The notes: generated from the letters alone by a model not told the origin. A stretch of DNA of 64,000 nt from DAOPYU01 sp942493245 (GCA_942493245.1 OW818685.1:3968001-4032000), one strand, 5' to 3'. Positions 15,550 through 24,876 are shown, counted from the first letter of the stretch. Numbers and translations are program-made.

Positions 15550-16566
15550 TCACTTTTCGTCAATCTGACCCATTTCCTCAAAGTACCTGACAACACTTGA
15601 AGGCACAGGCGAAAATTCACTCCACCGCTTCCTTATTTCAGACATTTGATCCAGATCGAGAGTGTAGGTTTCTTTTCCCTCAGGCCCGTAAAACGAGATC
15701 TCGGCAGTACCCGATGAGGCTCCTCTGATCTTATCATTCTTGATCAGAATCGTATGCAAGGCCAGAATCGTATCCAGAGTTACGGCTTCTTTCTGACACA
15801 ACACAATCAAAGGCATGGGAATATCCTGCAGGACGGCGTGGTACCCCTCCTCACGACTGTTGAGAATCACCGGGTGTACCAGTTTCCGATCCGAACCGAC
15901 ATGCCGGAATACGACCGCCGTATAGATTCTTGGAGGTGGACACTCTTGGAGAGAAAAAGTGTCATTTTCTTGAGAAGAGATCTGGTTCTTATCAATCATC
16001 TTGCCGAATTGTCGCAGGTTTTTCCACGCTTCCAATAGTGGAAGATCTTCCTTATAGTAGACACAAGGTTCATTCAAATAATACTCCTCATCCGGAAGGC
16101 GCAATGCAAAAGATTTACTCGTGTATTCGTCACGAATGGCAATGGTTGTCTCAGTGGGAGCATCGAGTGCTATGATACTCTTATTCTGAGGCGGATTGAA
16201 GGATCTCAGCTTTTTCATGATACTCTGCTGAGTCGCTTCCGCAAGAAAACCACCTTTATAGGGAGGCCCCCCATTCGTATCGTCACTGGAGGCGATACAG
16301 TAACCATTTCTCCAGACAGCGAGGATAATGTTTAGAGAATAGGGATCTGACCTGCGGTGGCTCTGCGCAGAATGCCACGGAAAGTCCTCTCTAAATATTG
16401 AGAAAATCGGAAAATCCGCTCTCGTTTTGATAGACGGAACTTCAATCCTTCCATCTCTATCCGCGGGTGACGCAAATATGCCCACAGGCACTAAAAGTGC
16501 ACGGAGAAGAAGCACACCGACACAATATCTGAAAAAAAAACAGGGCCGTTTCGTTTTGACAAACAT
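15550..16566 (-). CDS. Unknown exported protein
   Basis: I recognise no family. The ATG at 16566 is chosen over more upstream codons because GGGAGG stands just ahead and the product then begins with a good signal peptide (basic start, F-F-F-R-Y-C-V-G-V-L-L-L-R-A-L-L-V-P-V, cleavage near F-A-S-P). The 338-residue mature part is mixed alpha/beta with several aromatic clusters. The DNA is visibly more AT-rich than its neighbours, with many A-ending codons. Similar composition is seen in two other unknown secreted genes here (20523 and 58537). It lies between two carbohydrate-related minus-strand genes. Confidence 0.65.
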   Translation of the reverse strand: MFVKTKRPCFFFRYCVGVLLLRALLVPVGIFASPADRDGRIEVPSIKTRADFPIFSIFREDFPWHSAQSHRRSDPYSLNIILAVWRNGYCIASSDDTNGGPPYKGGFLAEATQQSIMKKLRSFNPPQNKSIIALDAPTETTIAIRDEYTSKSFALRLPDEEYYLNEPCVYYKEDLPLLEAWKNLRQFGKMIDKNQISSQENDTFSLQECPPPRIYTAVVFRHVGSDRKLVHPVILNSREEGYHAVLQDIPMPLIVLCQKEAVTLDTILALHTILIKNDKIRGASSGTAEISFYGPEGKETYTLDLDQMSEIRKRWSEFSPVPSSVVRYFEEMGQIDEK

Positions 16567-16675
16567 CACCCATCCTCCCGTCATGTGTTGGAGCGCCCCT
16601 TTAGCGCAAACCGGATTACGACTTTGAAAAAGAAAAACGCCCAAACTCCTTAAGAGTCGCAATAAGGTATTTCTC

Positions 16676-17854
16676 TCAATAGAACCCGTTCTCATAGGCC
16701 GAATCGTAGAGGGCCACGATATTTTCGGGCGGAACGCCGGCCTGGATGTTGTGGACGTTGTTGAACACATATCCGCCGCCCGGTTTCCAGATTTCAAGAT
16801 TGCGGCGCACGTGGTCATACACCACTTCCGGCGTAGCGCTCGGCAGGACGTGCTGAGAGTCTATCGAACCGCCCCAGAAGGACAACTGGCCGCCGAACTG
16901 CGCCTTGAGGGTGGCGGGGTCCATGCCGCTCGCGCTGATCTGGACTGGGTTCAGGATCTCTACCCCATTGTCGATCAGTTCCGGGATGAATGCCTGACAG
17001 GCGCCACAGGTGTGGTACCAGACCTTGGCGCTCGTGCGCGAGTGGATGTACTGGACCAGTTTCTTCTGACGCGGCTTGACCACCTGACGGTAGAACTGGG
17101 GATGAAAGAGCGGTCCAGACTGTCCCGCCAGGTCGTCCCCCACCATGATGACGTCCACCAAATCGCCCACCTCGTCGAGGAACGCGCGGAACCAGTCCAT
17201 CCAGAACTTGAGCGTCTGGTCCAGCAGCGCCTCGCAGAACTCCGGCAGGGTCAGCATGTCACTGAACCACTGTTCGAGTCCGCGCAGGTACCAGCAGATT
17301 TCATAGACCACGCCCGAAATGCCAGTGACGACCGCGTAGGGCGTCTCATTGCGCAGTGTGAGCGCGCGTTCTCGCAACCCCTCGAACCGCCCCGGATCGT
17401 CCCCCTTCGGGAAGGGGTAATCGCGCAGGTCCTCGATCGAGGCGTGGGCCAGCGGGTGGTGCGAGATGTCCATGAAGAACGGGTTGGAGTCGGGCATGGA
17501 CCACGTGACGCCGAACTCGTCGGTCAGGTCGTTCCAGACCTCCCCGTCGCGCGTGTTTTTCACAATCGCGCCCTGAAACCCGGCGGCGGCTCCGGCACGG
17601 ATATAGCGCGTGTCCACATGCAGCCGTTCGAGCAGCGCTTCGCACGGCTGCGCCAGCTGCTGGACCGCGTCCACGATCTGAATCTCGTCGGGAATACCCA
17701 GATGTTCGATCAGCGCCTGGTAGGCGAACTTGTGGATGCCGGTCTGGTTGCCGCCCAGGTCGATCGGAACGCGGTCGGGTTGCTCGTGGCGCAGAGCGCG
17801 CAACACCCGGTCGCGCGGGGTCATGGTTTCTCTGTTCTTGAGGCTGTTTCCCAT
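16676..17854 (-). CDS. Uroporphyrinogen decarboxylase (URO-D) family protein
   Basis: The 392-residue TIM-barrel protein has the URO-D/MtaA superfamily pattern: M-T-P-R-D-R-V-L-R-A-L-R-H-E-Q-P-D-R-V-P near the start, I-M-V-G-D-D-L-A-G-Q-S-G-P, and a zinc-type V-W-Y-H-T-C-G-A-C segment. The His-x-Cys resembles corrinoid methyltransferases rather than heme-biosynthetic HemE. Such proteins are expanded in polysaccharide-degrading PVC-type bacteria, and their substrates are mostly unknown. No corrinoid protein is adjacent. It lies 41 bases downstream of the GH110 gene, so it is probably co-transcribed and perhaps handles a methylated product. AGGAGAG supports the start. Confidence 0.85.
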   Translation of the reverse strand: MGNSLKNRETMTPRDRVLRALRHEQPDRVPIDLGGNQTGIHKFAYQALIEHLGIPDEIQIVDAVQQLAQPCEALLERLHVDTRYIRAGAAAGFQGAIVKNTRDGEVWNDLTDEFGVTWSMPDSNPFFMDISHHPLAHASIEDLRDYPFPKGDDPGRFEGLRERALTLRNETPYAVVTGISGVVYEICWYLRGLEQWFSDMLTLPEFCEALLDQTLKFWMDWFRAFLDEVGDLVDVIMVGDDLAGQSGPLFHPQFYRQVVKPRQKKLVQYIHSRTSAKVWYHTCGACQAFIPELIDNGVEILNPVQISASGMDPATLKAQFGGQLSFWGGSIDSQHVLPSATPEVVYDHVRRNLEIWKPGGGYVFNNVHNIQAGVPPENIVALYDSAYENGFY

Positions 17855-17895
17855 TGCCGGTGCTCTCCTGTCCCTTATTTCAATTCGCTTGTAAC

Positions 17896-20184
17896 TCAGG
17901 GCTTCAAAAACCCCTGTCCCGATTTCACCTGAAGGTCGCTTTCCTTCATAAACTCGGTCTTAATGTTCTTGCCCAACACCTCACCTTCAAATTCGGTTCC
18001 GGATACCTCGACGTTGCGGCAGAACGCGAAGTTGAGCGTGAACTTGCGGCTGTGGAAAGGTTTCGTGAAATCGGTCCGGACAATTTTGTTTCCGGCAAAC
18101 TTCAATCCGTCCACAGAACAGGCGTAGAGTACCGGATAATCGAACGAGAGGAACGTGTTGTTCTCGATGCGGATATTGTGGTGGAACGGCGCGGGCGCCT
18201 TCTCGAACGCGGGAATCTCGGGATAGACGCTGATCACCCCGTCGCAGAACTGGTAGAGGTTCGTCAGGCAGTTGTCGAACACGTTGTCGCGAATCAGCAC
18301 GTCGCGCACGGCGCCCGATTCGTACCACTGGTTGGCGTCGCCCGCAATCAGGATGGCCGACCCGCTCGACTCGAAGCGGTTCTTCTCGATGACGGTCCGC
18401 CCGGGCGTGGAAAGCAACAACCCGCGCGCCCGGCAACTGGCGAAGGTGCATCCGCGGATCTCGACCTCCGGCGCCCAGGTGAGGTTTTCAAGGGCGTGGC
18501 CCGCCTTGACCCCGTCGGGAACCGGCGCCTCGAAGGTGATTTCGAAATCGGTCAGATTGAGCGGCTTGAACGACTTGACCTTCCCCTCCCCGAGGGGAAG
18601 CATCGTGGCGTTGTCGAGGTAACTGACCTGGTCACCCGGATGGCCGAAGGGCATTCCGATACTCATGGAGTGGATGAAACGCACCAGAAGAGTGTCCCCG
18701 CTTTTCCGCTCGATGATGCGGACGCTGGTGCCGTGAACGTTGATAGGATCGTCCATCAACCCCTGATAGACACAATTCTCGATCTTGACCAGACCCCGGC
18801 AGTTGGAAATCTGCGCGCCGTCGTCATGGCCCGACAGGTAACGCCCATTCTGGATGTTTGGTCGCACGTTGACGGCGTTCATCGTGAGATTCTCGGTAAA
18901 CTGGGCCAACACGCCCAGGCCGGCGTTGGCGTACATCTCGATGTTGCGCAACTCGAGGTCTTTGCTTTCCGTCAGGAAAATACCGGCGTGGTCGCGCTCG
19001 CTGTGGCGCAGGAGGATAAAGTTGCCCACGGCGGGTTTGTTCTTGAAGGCATAGTTCAATCGCACCAAGCCCCGTTCGAGTTCAACGGCTTTGTAATCGC
19101 TCCACCCGCCCCCCAGCGTTCCATCGCCCGTGTGGGGGGGAATGCGACGGGTCTTGGCGTCAAATTCCATCGAACCCCACCAGGCGCTCTTCCACCCTTC
19201 GCCCACGAATACGATCTTGCCGTTCTCGATGACATAGGGGTAGGCGACCGGGTCGATGTACAGATCAATGTATTGGTCGGTGACCGCCTTGACCTCGCCC
19301 TGGGAACTGAGCGGGCGGTCCCAGTCTATCGAAAAATTCTGCAGGGCGATGCGGGCCGAGTTGTCCACCACCACCGGGGACATGCGGTCGTGGAAAATGA
19401 ACGAGGAACCCTGTCCCTCGACGGTCAGGTCTTCCTGTTTGTCTATCAGGATCGCGCACCGCTTGGGGTTGATGTCCGTGGTGTTGGACATGTGATAGAC
19501 GCGTTCCGTGCAGTGCTGGGGCCAGAAGTCGTAGCGCCCCGCCGGGAAGATGAGGAGGGCGTTCTTGCGCCCCCGGCACGCCTCGAGCGCCTTCTGAACG
19601 GCGGGCACGGCGTTCTCGCGCGAGTTGGGCCGGGCGCCGAATTCCGTCACCGACACGATGTCGGCGGTCGAGGGGACGCGCTTCTCGTAAGCAATCGTCG
19701 CTTCAGCCCAGTTGGCGTGGTCGCTGTTGAAGTTGTCGCCCCCGTCGGTGGCTTCGAGGGTGAGCAGGTTGACGCCGGTGAGGTCGAGCGAGACCTCGCG
19801 GGCCGCGTCGCCCCCTTTCATCACCGGGCTGCGGAAGAGTTCCTTCCCGTCGCCGCGCACGAGGAACTCGACACTGCCCGGTTCATTGCGCCCCCCGTCG
19901 TTGACCCCGACAAACGCGTGGAAGCGTTTGCCGGCGCCGCCGAGGTTCACATAAAAGAGCGAGTGGGCGTGGGTGCCGACTCCGTGTTTGAACTCCCGCC
20001 CCGCAATCTTCAGCGGCAATCCGGCCACCGACACGTCCTTCCCCGGTTTTCCGTACCCCTGAGTCATTTTGCTCAGGTCGAGCGCGGAAAGGCGGATTTC
20101 TTCCGCCTGAAGGGCGAGAATGGGAAAAACTGGCGCGAGACAACTCGCGAGCAGAAGGATTCGGAAGAAGGGGAAACGAGACAT
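17896..20184 (-). CDS. Secreted NPCBM-GH110 alpha-1,3-galactosidase-like protein
   Basis: After a signal peptide (cleavage near A-L-Q-A) comes an NPCBM carbohydrate-binding domain at about residues 28-170 (F-K-H-G-V-G-T-H-A-H-S, F-V-G-V-N-D, D-A-R-E-type strands). The rest is a right-handed beta-helix with GH110 signatures: F-P-A-G-R-Y-D-F-W-P, M-S-N-T-T, V-E-G-Q-G-S-S-F-I-F-H, S-G-H-D-D-G-A-Q-I-S-N-C-R-G, and M-D-D-P-I-N-V-H-G-T. The DD pair is the expected catalytic region. GH110 enzymes remove alpha-1,3-linked galactose, as in blood-group B antigen or carrageenan-type glycans. The 762-residue length fits with the extra NPCBM. AAAGGAAA precedes the ATG, and a URO-D-family gene follows closely. 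Confidence 0.85.
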   Translation of the reverse strand: MSRFPFFRILLLASCLAPVFPILALQAEEIRLSALDLSKMTQGYGKPGKDVSVAGLPLKIAGREFKHGVGTHAHSLFYVNLGGAGKRFHAFVGVNDGGRNEPGSVEFLVRGDGKELFRSPVMKGGDAAREVSLDLTGVNLLTLEATDGGDNFNSDHANWAEATIAYEKRVPSTADIVSVTEFGARPNSRENAVPAVQKALEACRGRKNALLIFPAGRYDFWPQHCTERVYHMSNTTDINPKRCAILIDKQEDLTVEGQGSSFIFHDRMSPVVVDNSARIALQNFSIDWDRPLSSQGEVKAVTDQYIDLYIDPVAYPYVIENGKIVFVGEGWKSAWWGSMEFDAKTRRIPPHTGDGTLGGGWSDYKAVELERGLVRLNYAFKNKPAVGNFILLRHSERDHAGIFLTESKDLELRNIEMYANAGLGVLAQFTENLTMNAVNVRPNIQNGRYLSGHDDGAQISNCRGLVKIENCVYQGLMDDPINVHGTSVRIIERKSGDTLLVRFIHSMSIGMPFGHPGDQVSYLDNATMLPLGEGKVKSFKPLNLTDFEITFEAPVPDGVKAGHALENLTWAPEVEIRGCTFASCRARGLLLSTPGRTVIEKNRFESSGSAILIAGDANQWYESGAVRDVLIRDNVFDNCLTNLYQFCDGVISVYPEIPAFEKAPAPFHHNIRIENNTFLSFDYPVLYACSVDGLKFAGNKIVRTDFTKPFHSRKFTLNFAFCRNVEVSGTEFEGEVLGKNIKTEFMKESDLQVKSGQGFLKP

Positions 20185-20522
20185 GAAAATTTCCTTTCAA
20201 GGCCGGACCGTGGCCGCATGCTCTTCCGGGAAGGGAGGGTTTCAAGAAGCGAGACATTCTTTTTCCCGGTGTTTTCGCGTATTGCATGTCCACTCCTGTT
20301 TACCGTTTTCCCGACGAATGGTCAACCGCCTTTCGCGCTTTTTTTGGACTTGAGAAAACGCATGACTGCGGATTCGCGTCACTCTAATCCCCGCTTTTCG
20401 GGGATGCCCAGAGGAGTCCTGTTGAAAATAATTGCGCCCCGCAGGACTTTTGCGGATAGTAGCCGAAACCGCCAGAATAAGCGGTTTCTCGACTCAATTT
20501 GCAGCAGAAAAGTGACGATGCC
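20185..20522. promoter_or_regulatory. Divergent intergenic region
   Basis: This region separates the minus-strand GH110 gene from a plus-strand unknown gene, so it should hold two promoters. I see a hairpin GAAACCGC (20465-20472)/GCGGTTTC (20481-20488) ahead of the plus-strand gene and a CCCCG-CTTTT-CGGGG hairpin near 20392. No strong promoter hexamers stand out. Confidence 0.35.
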
Positions 20523-21680
20523 ATGATGCCGCGTACAGAAATTTACCCGCTTTCTTCTCCGTCCCTGTTTCTGACGCTTCTTGTCTTACTCTATTCTACG
20601 GTCCTCTCGGTCGCGCAGGCGCAGGAAGTGGACAATCGGGCAAGATTGGCGGCCTATATGGAGAAAGCGCGAATTACTCCATATTGTGGACAGGCGGACT
20701 TTATCTTGGAGGAAGACGAATTCCCTCTTTTAGAGCCTTACTTCGAGGACTCTTCTTTTTGTGTTCAATCTTACTCGCTGATCTTGGCCGGAGAGTGCGC
20801 TGAGGCTAGTTCCTCAACACTTCTGCTACAACGGGTTATAGAGAAACGATTGGAAAAAGCGTTTGTTCGTGAAATAAGCGGGAAAATAACCCAACGAATA
20901 CCGTTGCCTCGATATGAGAATGAAAAGTTATACTCCAAAAAATCTATAGAGTTATTGGAGCAACAGATCAATAAAGCGGTCGAAGAATATCGGAATAATA
21001 AAAAACCATATGTCGAGGAAACACTCCGGGACCTAATCGTGTGTGCCGGTAAGTCTCGTGAAAAACAACTCCTTAACCTCCTCGGGAAAATCAAGAAAGA
21101 GTTTGGTGACGTGTTTGAAGACTTGGACAGAAAGTACACGCCAACGAACAAGCATATGCAGAACAGGGAATGCCCCTGGTTCAACTCTGTTGCCTGGAAA
21201 GCGGCGCTGGCGCGGGCCAGAATCGGATCGGATGAGGATCTGAAGTTCTGTATTGATCTGGTCGATAAGTTTCCCGACCCGGAATTCCGTTCCTTAGTTT
21301 TGCTAGGCGATCTGGCCAGTATTGATCGTCCAGAACTGCTTGAGTATTATTACCGATGCCTCGACCGCAATGAAAGCTATGTCGAGCCATGGGGTTATAG
21401 AGTCCGATATGGCACTGTTACGATGCGTGCCCTTGTTGGGAGTATTGATGATGACGAGATCAGAAAAAAAGTGGATGAAGGCTCACCCGATGCGATTCAG
21501 CAGTTGAAGACCTATGTTCAGGAAAAAGCGGGGGGAGACCCGGCCAAACTTCGTTTCCGTCACGCCCGTAGTTTCTTTGCGCGTTCTATGAAATCGTTTA
21601 AAGAGCGTCGGGACTCCCTGCGTGAAAAGCATGCCGCGGAGGCGAAGAATACACCGCCAGAGAGCGCTCCTGCTCCGTAA
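20523..21680 (+). CDS. Unknown exported protein, helical
   Basis: I recognise no family. Starting at the ATG at 20523 (a second ATG follows at once), the 385-residue product has a hydrophobic signal segment (P-S-L-F-L-T-L-L-V-L-L-Y-S-T-V-L-S-V-A-Q-A-Q) with likely cleavage after A-Q-A. The mature part is mainly helical. The segment 230-290 (D-L-K-F-C-I-D-L-V-D-K-F, F-R-S-L-V-L-L-G-D-L-A, L-L-E-Y-Y-Y-R-C-L) is reminiscent of HEAT-like helix pairs. The tail is charged and ends in a Pro/Ala stretch. Base composition is clearly more AT-rich than nfo and coaBC downstream, which suggests transfer or relaxed selection. The start is uncertain because no good Shine-Dalgarno sequence is visible. Confidence 0.6.
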   Translation: MMPRTEIYPLSSPSLFLTLLVLLYSTVLSVAQAQEVDNRARLAAYMEKARITPYCGQADFILEEDEFPLLEPYFEDSSFCVQSYSLILAGECAEASSSTLLLQRVIEKRLEKAFVREISGKITQRIPLPRYENEKLYSKKSIELLEQQINKAVEEYRNNKKPYVEETLRDLIVCAGKSREKQLLNLLGKIKKEFGDVFEDLDRKYTPTNKHMQNRECPWFNSVAWKAALARARIGSDEDLKFCIDLVDKFPDPEFRSLVLLGDLASIDRPELLEYYYRCLDRNESYVEPWGYRVRYGTVTMRALVGSIDDDEIRKKVDEGSPDAIQQLKTYVQEKAGGDPAKLRFRHARSFFARSMKSFKERRDSLREKHAAEAKNTPPESAPAP

Positions 21681-21803
21681 ATTCGGGATTGCACTCCGGC
21701 ATTGCCGTTGATTTCCCGGCCACGGGACCGTATGATGGCTCCGGACAATCGGGAACAGGCGATTGCCGACGGAAACGAAGCAACAGGAAAACGAGAGGCA
21801 ACC

Positions 21804-22691
21804 ATGGGCAAAGGACAGACCAAGTCAAAAAGCGGGGACACTTCCCTCCTCCTGGGCGCGCACATGTCCATTTCCGGGAGCGTGGACCGCGCGCTCGAAC
21901 GGGGGGAATCCATCGGCTGCTCCGTGGTCCAGATCTTCCTGAAAAACAGCAACCGGTGGGTGGGCAAACCCATCGAGGCCGCCGAGGCCGAAACGTTCCG
22001 CACCCACCTGCAATCAAGCCCGATCCGGTCGGTGTTTGGCCACAACGCGTACCTGGTCAACCTCGCCTCACCGAAGGACGATCTGTTTGAACAGTCCATC
22101 GCCGCGATGGTGGACGAAATCGAGCGCGCCGACCTGCTGGGGGTGCCGTTCATCGTGATGCACCCCGGCTCGCCGGTGGGAGAATCCGAGGCGTGGGGAC
22201 TGAAACGGATTTCGGAAGGCGTGGCGCGCATTTTCGAGGCCACGGCCCACTCGAAGGTCCAACTGGCGTTCGAAAACACGGCGGGCCAGGGGAGCAACCT
22301 CGGGTATCGGTTCGAGCATCTGGCGCAGCTCATCACCGACGCACCGGACAAGAGCCGCGTGGGCGTTTGCCTGGACACCTGCCACGCGTTTGCGGCGGGT
22401 TACGAAATGCGCACGCAGAAAGACTACGACGCGACCCTCGGTGCGCTGGACCGCGAGGTCGGACTGGCGTTCCTGAAGGCCATCCACCTGAACGACTCGA
22501 AAAAGGACGTGGGCGGTCGGGTGGATCGGCACGAGCACATCGGCAAAGGCTGCCTGGGACTGGAGCCGTTCCGGTTTCTGATGAACGACCCGCGCCTGGC
22601 GGCAATCCCCAAGGCGCTCGAAACGCCCAAGGGGGACGACATGCACGAAGATGTGGAAAACATGGCGATCCTGCGAGGGCTGATCGAATAG
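21804..22691 (+). CDS. nfo: Endonuclease IV (AP endonuclease)
   Basis: The 295-residue TIM-barrel enzyme cuts DNA at abasic sites in base-excision repair using three zinc ions. Zinc ligands are visible: G-H-N-A-Y (His80), V-M-H-P-G-S (His120), A-F-E-N-T-A-G-Q-G (Glu157), C-L-D-T-C-H (Asp191, His194), H-L-N-D-S-K, and V-D-R-H-E-H-I-G-K-G. A-H-M-S-I-S-G is the usual N-terminus. I start at 21804 because GAGAGG lies ahead and upstream in-frame ATGs only add a non-conserved tail. It is followed after 37 bases by coaBC. Confidence 0.95.
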   Translation: MGKGQTKSKSGDTSLLLGAHMSISGSVDRALERGESIGCSVVQIFLKNSNRWVGKPIEAAEAETFRTHLQSSPIRSVFGHNAYLVNLASPKDDLFEQSIAAMVDEIERADLLGVPFIVMHPGSPVGESEAWGLKRISEGVARIFEATAHSKVQLAFENTAGQGSNLGYRFEHLAQLITDAPDKSRVGVCLDTCHAFAAGYEMRTQKDYDATLGALDREVGLAFLKAIHLNDSKKDVGGRVDRHEHIGKGCLGLEPFRFLMNDPRLAAIPKALETPKGDDMHEDVENMAILRGLIE

Positions 22692-22728
22692 CCAGCGAAA
22701 CGACGATTATGGAAAAGAAGAGGACCCC

Positions 22729-23964
22729 ATGGCAGGACTGAACCGGGCGCGTATTCTGTTGGGAGTGACGGGCGGGATCGCCGCGTATAAAAGCGCGGAA
22801 CTGTGCCGCCTGCTCAAGCGCGCGGGCGCCGAGGTTCAGGTGGTCATGACGGAAAACGCGACGCAATTCGTGGCGCCCCTGACGTTCGAGACGCTGAGCG
22901 GGCGGCCGGTTTACCTCGACGTCTTCGAACGCGGCAAGGCCTGGGAAGTCGAGCATATCGCGCTGGCGCAATGGGGACAGGCGTTGATCATCGCGCCCGC
23001 GACGGCGAATTGCCTGGCCAAACTGGCGGCGGGAATCGCAAACGACGCTCTGACCACCACCGCCCTGGCGTTTCGCGGACCGGTCGCGCTGGCTCCGGCC
23101 ATGAATACGGCCATGTGGGAACACCCCGCCACATGCCGGAACGCCGAGACGCTCCGGCTGCGGGGAGTGCGCATCGTCGAGCCGGGCGCGGGCGAACTGG
23201 CCTGTGGCGACGTAGGCGCGGGACGGCTGGCCGAACTGGACGCGATTGTCTCGGCCATTGAGTCTATGCTCAAACCCCTTCCCATTGTCTCCGAAGGAAA
23301 ACTCGCAGGAAAAAACGTATTGGTAACTGCGGGTCCGACCGTCGAATGGCTCGACCCGGTGCGGTTTCTCTCGAACCCCTCGACCGGTCGCATGGGACTT
23401 GCGATGGCGCTCGAAGCGCGGCGGCGCGGAGCGCAGGTGACGTTTGTCTGCGGCCCGACGGCGCTCGAAGTGCCGGGCGATCTGGGACGGATTCTTCGCG
23501 TCCAGACGGCGGAGGAAATGCACGAGGCCGTGCAGGCGGCCCTGCCGGAACAGGACGTGTGCGTGTTCTCGGCGGCGGTGGCCGACTTCACCCCCCTGAA
23601 ATTTCAACCGGAAAAGATCAAAAAGGAAGCGTGCGCGGACGAGGTGACCCTGCGGCTGAAACGGACGCCAGATGTGGCGGCCCGGGCCAACGCCGCGCGA
23701 CGCCCGGGGCAGGTGTTCGTGGGCTTCGCCGCGGAAACCAAGGACCTGCTCGCCAACGCGCGCGCCAAGATGGAAAAAAAAGGGTTCGATGTGGTCGTGG
23801 CGAATCTGGTTTCATCCGAAAACCCCGCTTTTGGCGCTTTAGAAAACCGGGTGACCCTCCTGGCCCGGCAGGGCGAAGCGGTGGAATTGCCGTCTCAGGC
23901 CAAGGATCAATTGGCCGGGCCGATATGGGATTTTATTCTTGAACGTTGCCTTGCCGGGGCGTAA
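22729..23964 (+). CDS. coaBC: Bifunctional phosphopantothenoylcysteine decarboxylase / phosphopantothenate-cysteine ligase
   Basis: The 411-residue fusion carries out two successive steps of coenzyme A synthesis. The N-terminal CoaC flavoprotein has G-V-T-G-G-I-A-A-Y-K, the catalytic His76 (V-E-H-I-A-L-A), P-A-M-N-T-A-M-W with Asn126, and the active-site Cys159 in G-E-L-A-C-G-D-V-G-x-G-R. The C-terminal CoaB half begins N-V-L-V-T-A-G-P-T-V-E, followed by R-F-L-S-N-P-S-T-G-R-M-G, and contains S-A-A-V-A-D-F, G-F-A-A-E-T and N-R-V-T-L-L. Both halves look complete. It probably shares an operon with nfo and larB. Confidence 0.97.
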   Translation: MAGLNRARILLGVTGGIAAYKSAELCRLLKRAGAEVQVVMTENATQFVAPLTFETLSGRPVYLDVFERGKAWEVEHIALAQWGQALIIAPATANCLAKLAAGIANDALTTTALAFRGPVALAPAMNTAMWEHPATCRNAETLRLRGVRIVEPGAGELACGDVGAGRLAELDAIVSAIESMLKPLPIVSEGKLAGKNVLVTAGPTVEWLDPVRFLSNPSTGRMGLAMALEARRRGAQVTFVCGPTALEVPGDLGRILRVQTAEEMHEAVQAALPEQDVCVFSAAVADFTPLKFQPEKIKKEACADEVTLRLKRTPDVAARANAARRPGQVFVGFAAETKDLLANARAKMEKKGFDVVVANLVSSENPAFGALENRVTLLARQGEAVELPSQAKDQLAGPIWDFILERCLAGA

Positions 23965-24048
23965 ATCTCTTATGCACACGTGAAACGGGGGGCTTGCCGG
24001 TATTCCCCGCCAGATCATCGAGTCAAGCGAAGCCTGAAGGGTATGGGG

Positions 24049-24795
24049 ATGCGGCCAGACGAATTGCGGCACTTGCTGGAACAGGTTCAAAGCAGTCAGT
24101 TGACGGTGGACGCCGCCGCCGAGAAACTGAGCGAGTTGCCGTACGCCGACCTCGGGTTTGCCAAGGTGGACCTGCACCGCCGACTGCGCCGCGGAGTGGC
24201 CGAGGTGATCTACTGCGAAGGGAAAACACCCCAACAGGTGGCGGCTATCGCGGAGCGTATAGACCGGGCCGGGCAGACGGTTCTGGGGACACGCGCCTCG
24301 GAGGAAACCTTTCGCGTATGCCAGAAGGCGGTGCCCGGGGTGGAATACAACGCCGTGGCGCGTTGCTTCTACAAAGTGAACGAAGCGGCGCAGCCGCGTC
24401 CCGGACGGGTGGTGGTGGTCTGCGCGGGCACGTCGGACCTGCCGGTGGCCGAGGAAGCGGCCGTCACGGCGGAAACGCTCGGGAACCCCGTGGACCGAGT
24501 GTACGACGTGGGCGTTGCGGGCATTCACCGCCTGCTGGGCGAAGCCCACGTGTTCGAGAAAGCGCGGGTGGCGATCGCCGTGGCGGGAATGGAAGGCGCG
24601 CTGCCCTCGGTCGTGGGGGGGCTGGTGAAATGCCCCGTGGTGGCGGTGCCCACGTCGGTGGGGTACGGCGCGGCGTTTGGCGGCCTGGCCGCCCTGCTGG
24701 CCATGCTCAACTCGTGCGCCTCAAATGTGACGGTGGTCAACATAGACAACGGTTTCGGCGCGGCCTACGTGGCCAACCTGATCAATTGTCCCTGA
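24049..24795 (+). CDS. larB: Nickel-pincer cofactor biosynthesis protein LarB
   Basis: The 248-residue product matches LarB, which carboxylates the pyridinium ring of nicotinic acid adenine dinucleotide and hydrolyses the phosphoanhydride, the first step to the nickel-pincer nucleotide of lactate racemase. The PurE-like C-terminal domain shows V-V-V-C-A-G-T-S-D-L-P-V-A-E-E-A, V-Y-D-V-G-V-A-G-I-H-R, V-A-G-M-E-G-A-L-P-S-V-V-G-G-L and S-V-G-Y-G-A-A-F-G-G. I place the start at 24049, seven bases after GAAGGG; an ATG at 24043 is too close to that site. larC, larE and a LarA racemase are not in the window. Confidence 0.9.
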   Translation: MRPDELRHLLEQVQSSQLTVDAAAEKLSELPYADLGFAKVDLHRRLRRGVAEVIYCEGKTPQQVAAIAERIDRAGQTVLGTRASEETFRVCQKAVPGVEYNAVARCFYKVNEAAQPRPGRVVVVCAGTSDLPVAEEAAVTAETLGNPVDRVYDVGVAGIHRLLGEAHVFEKARVAIAVAGMEGALPSVVGGLVKCPVVAVPTSVGYGAAFGGLAALLAMLNSCASNVTVVNIDNGFGAAYVANLINCP

Positions 24796-24876
24796 AACAG
24801 GTCTGATCGAAAGACTGTCTGAACGGAACAATATAAGGGATGGAGGGGTTCCCAATTTCAAGAGGAGGCGGAAGTT

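Noticed and set aside
17854..20526. 890-codon plus-strand ORF opposite the GH110 gene
   Set aside because: The minus-strand frame has a signal peptide, NPCBM and GH110 motifs; the opposite frame shows none and lacks a ribosome-binding site.
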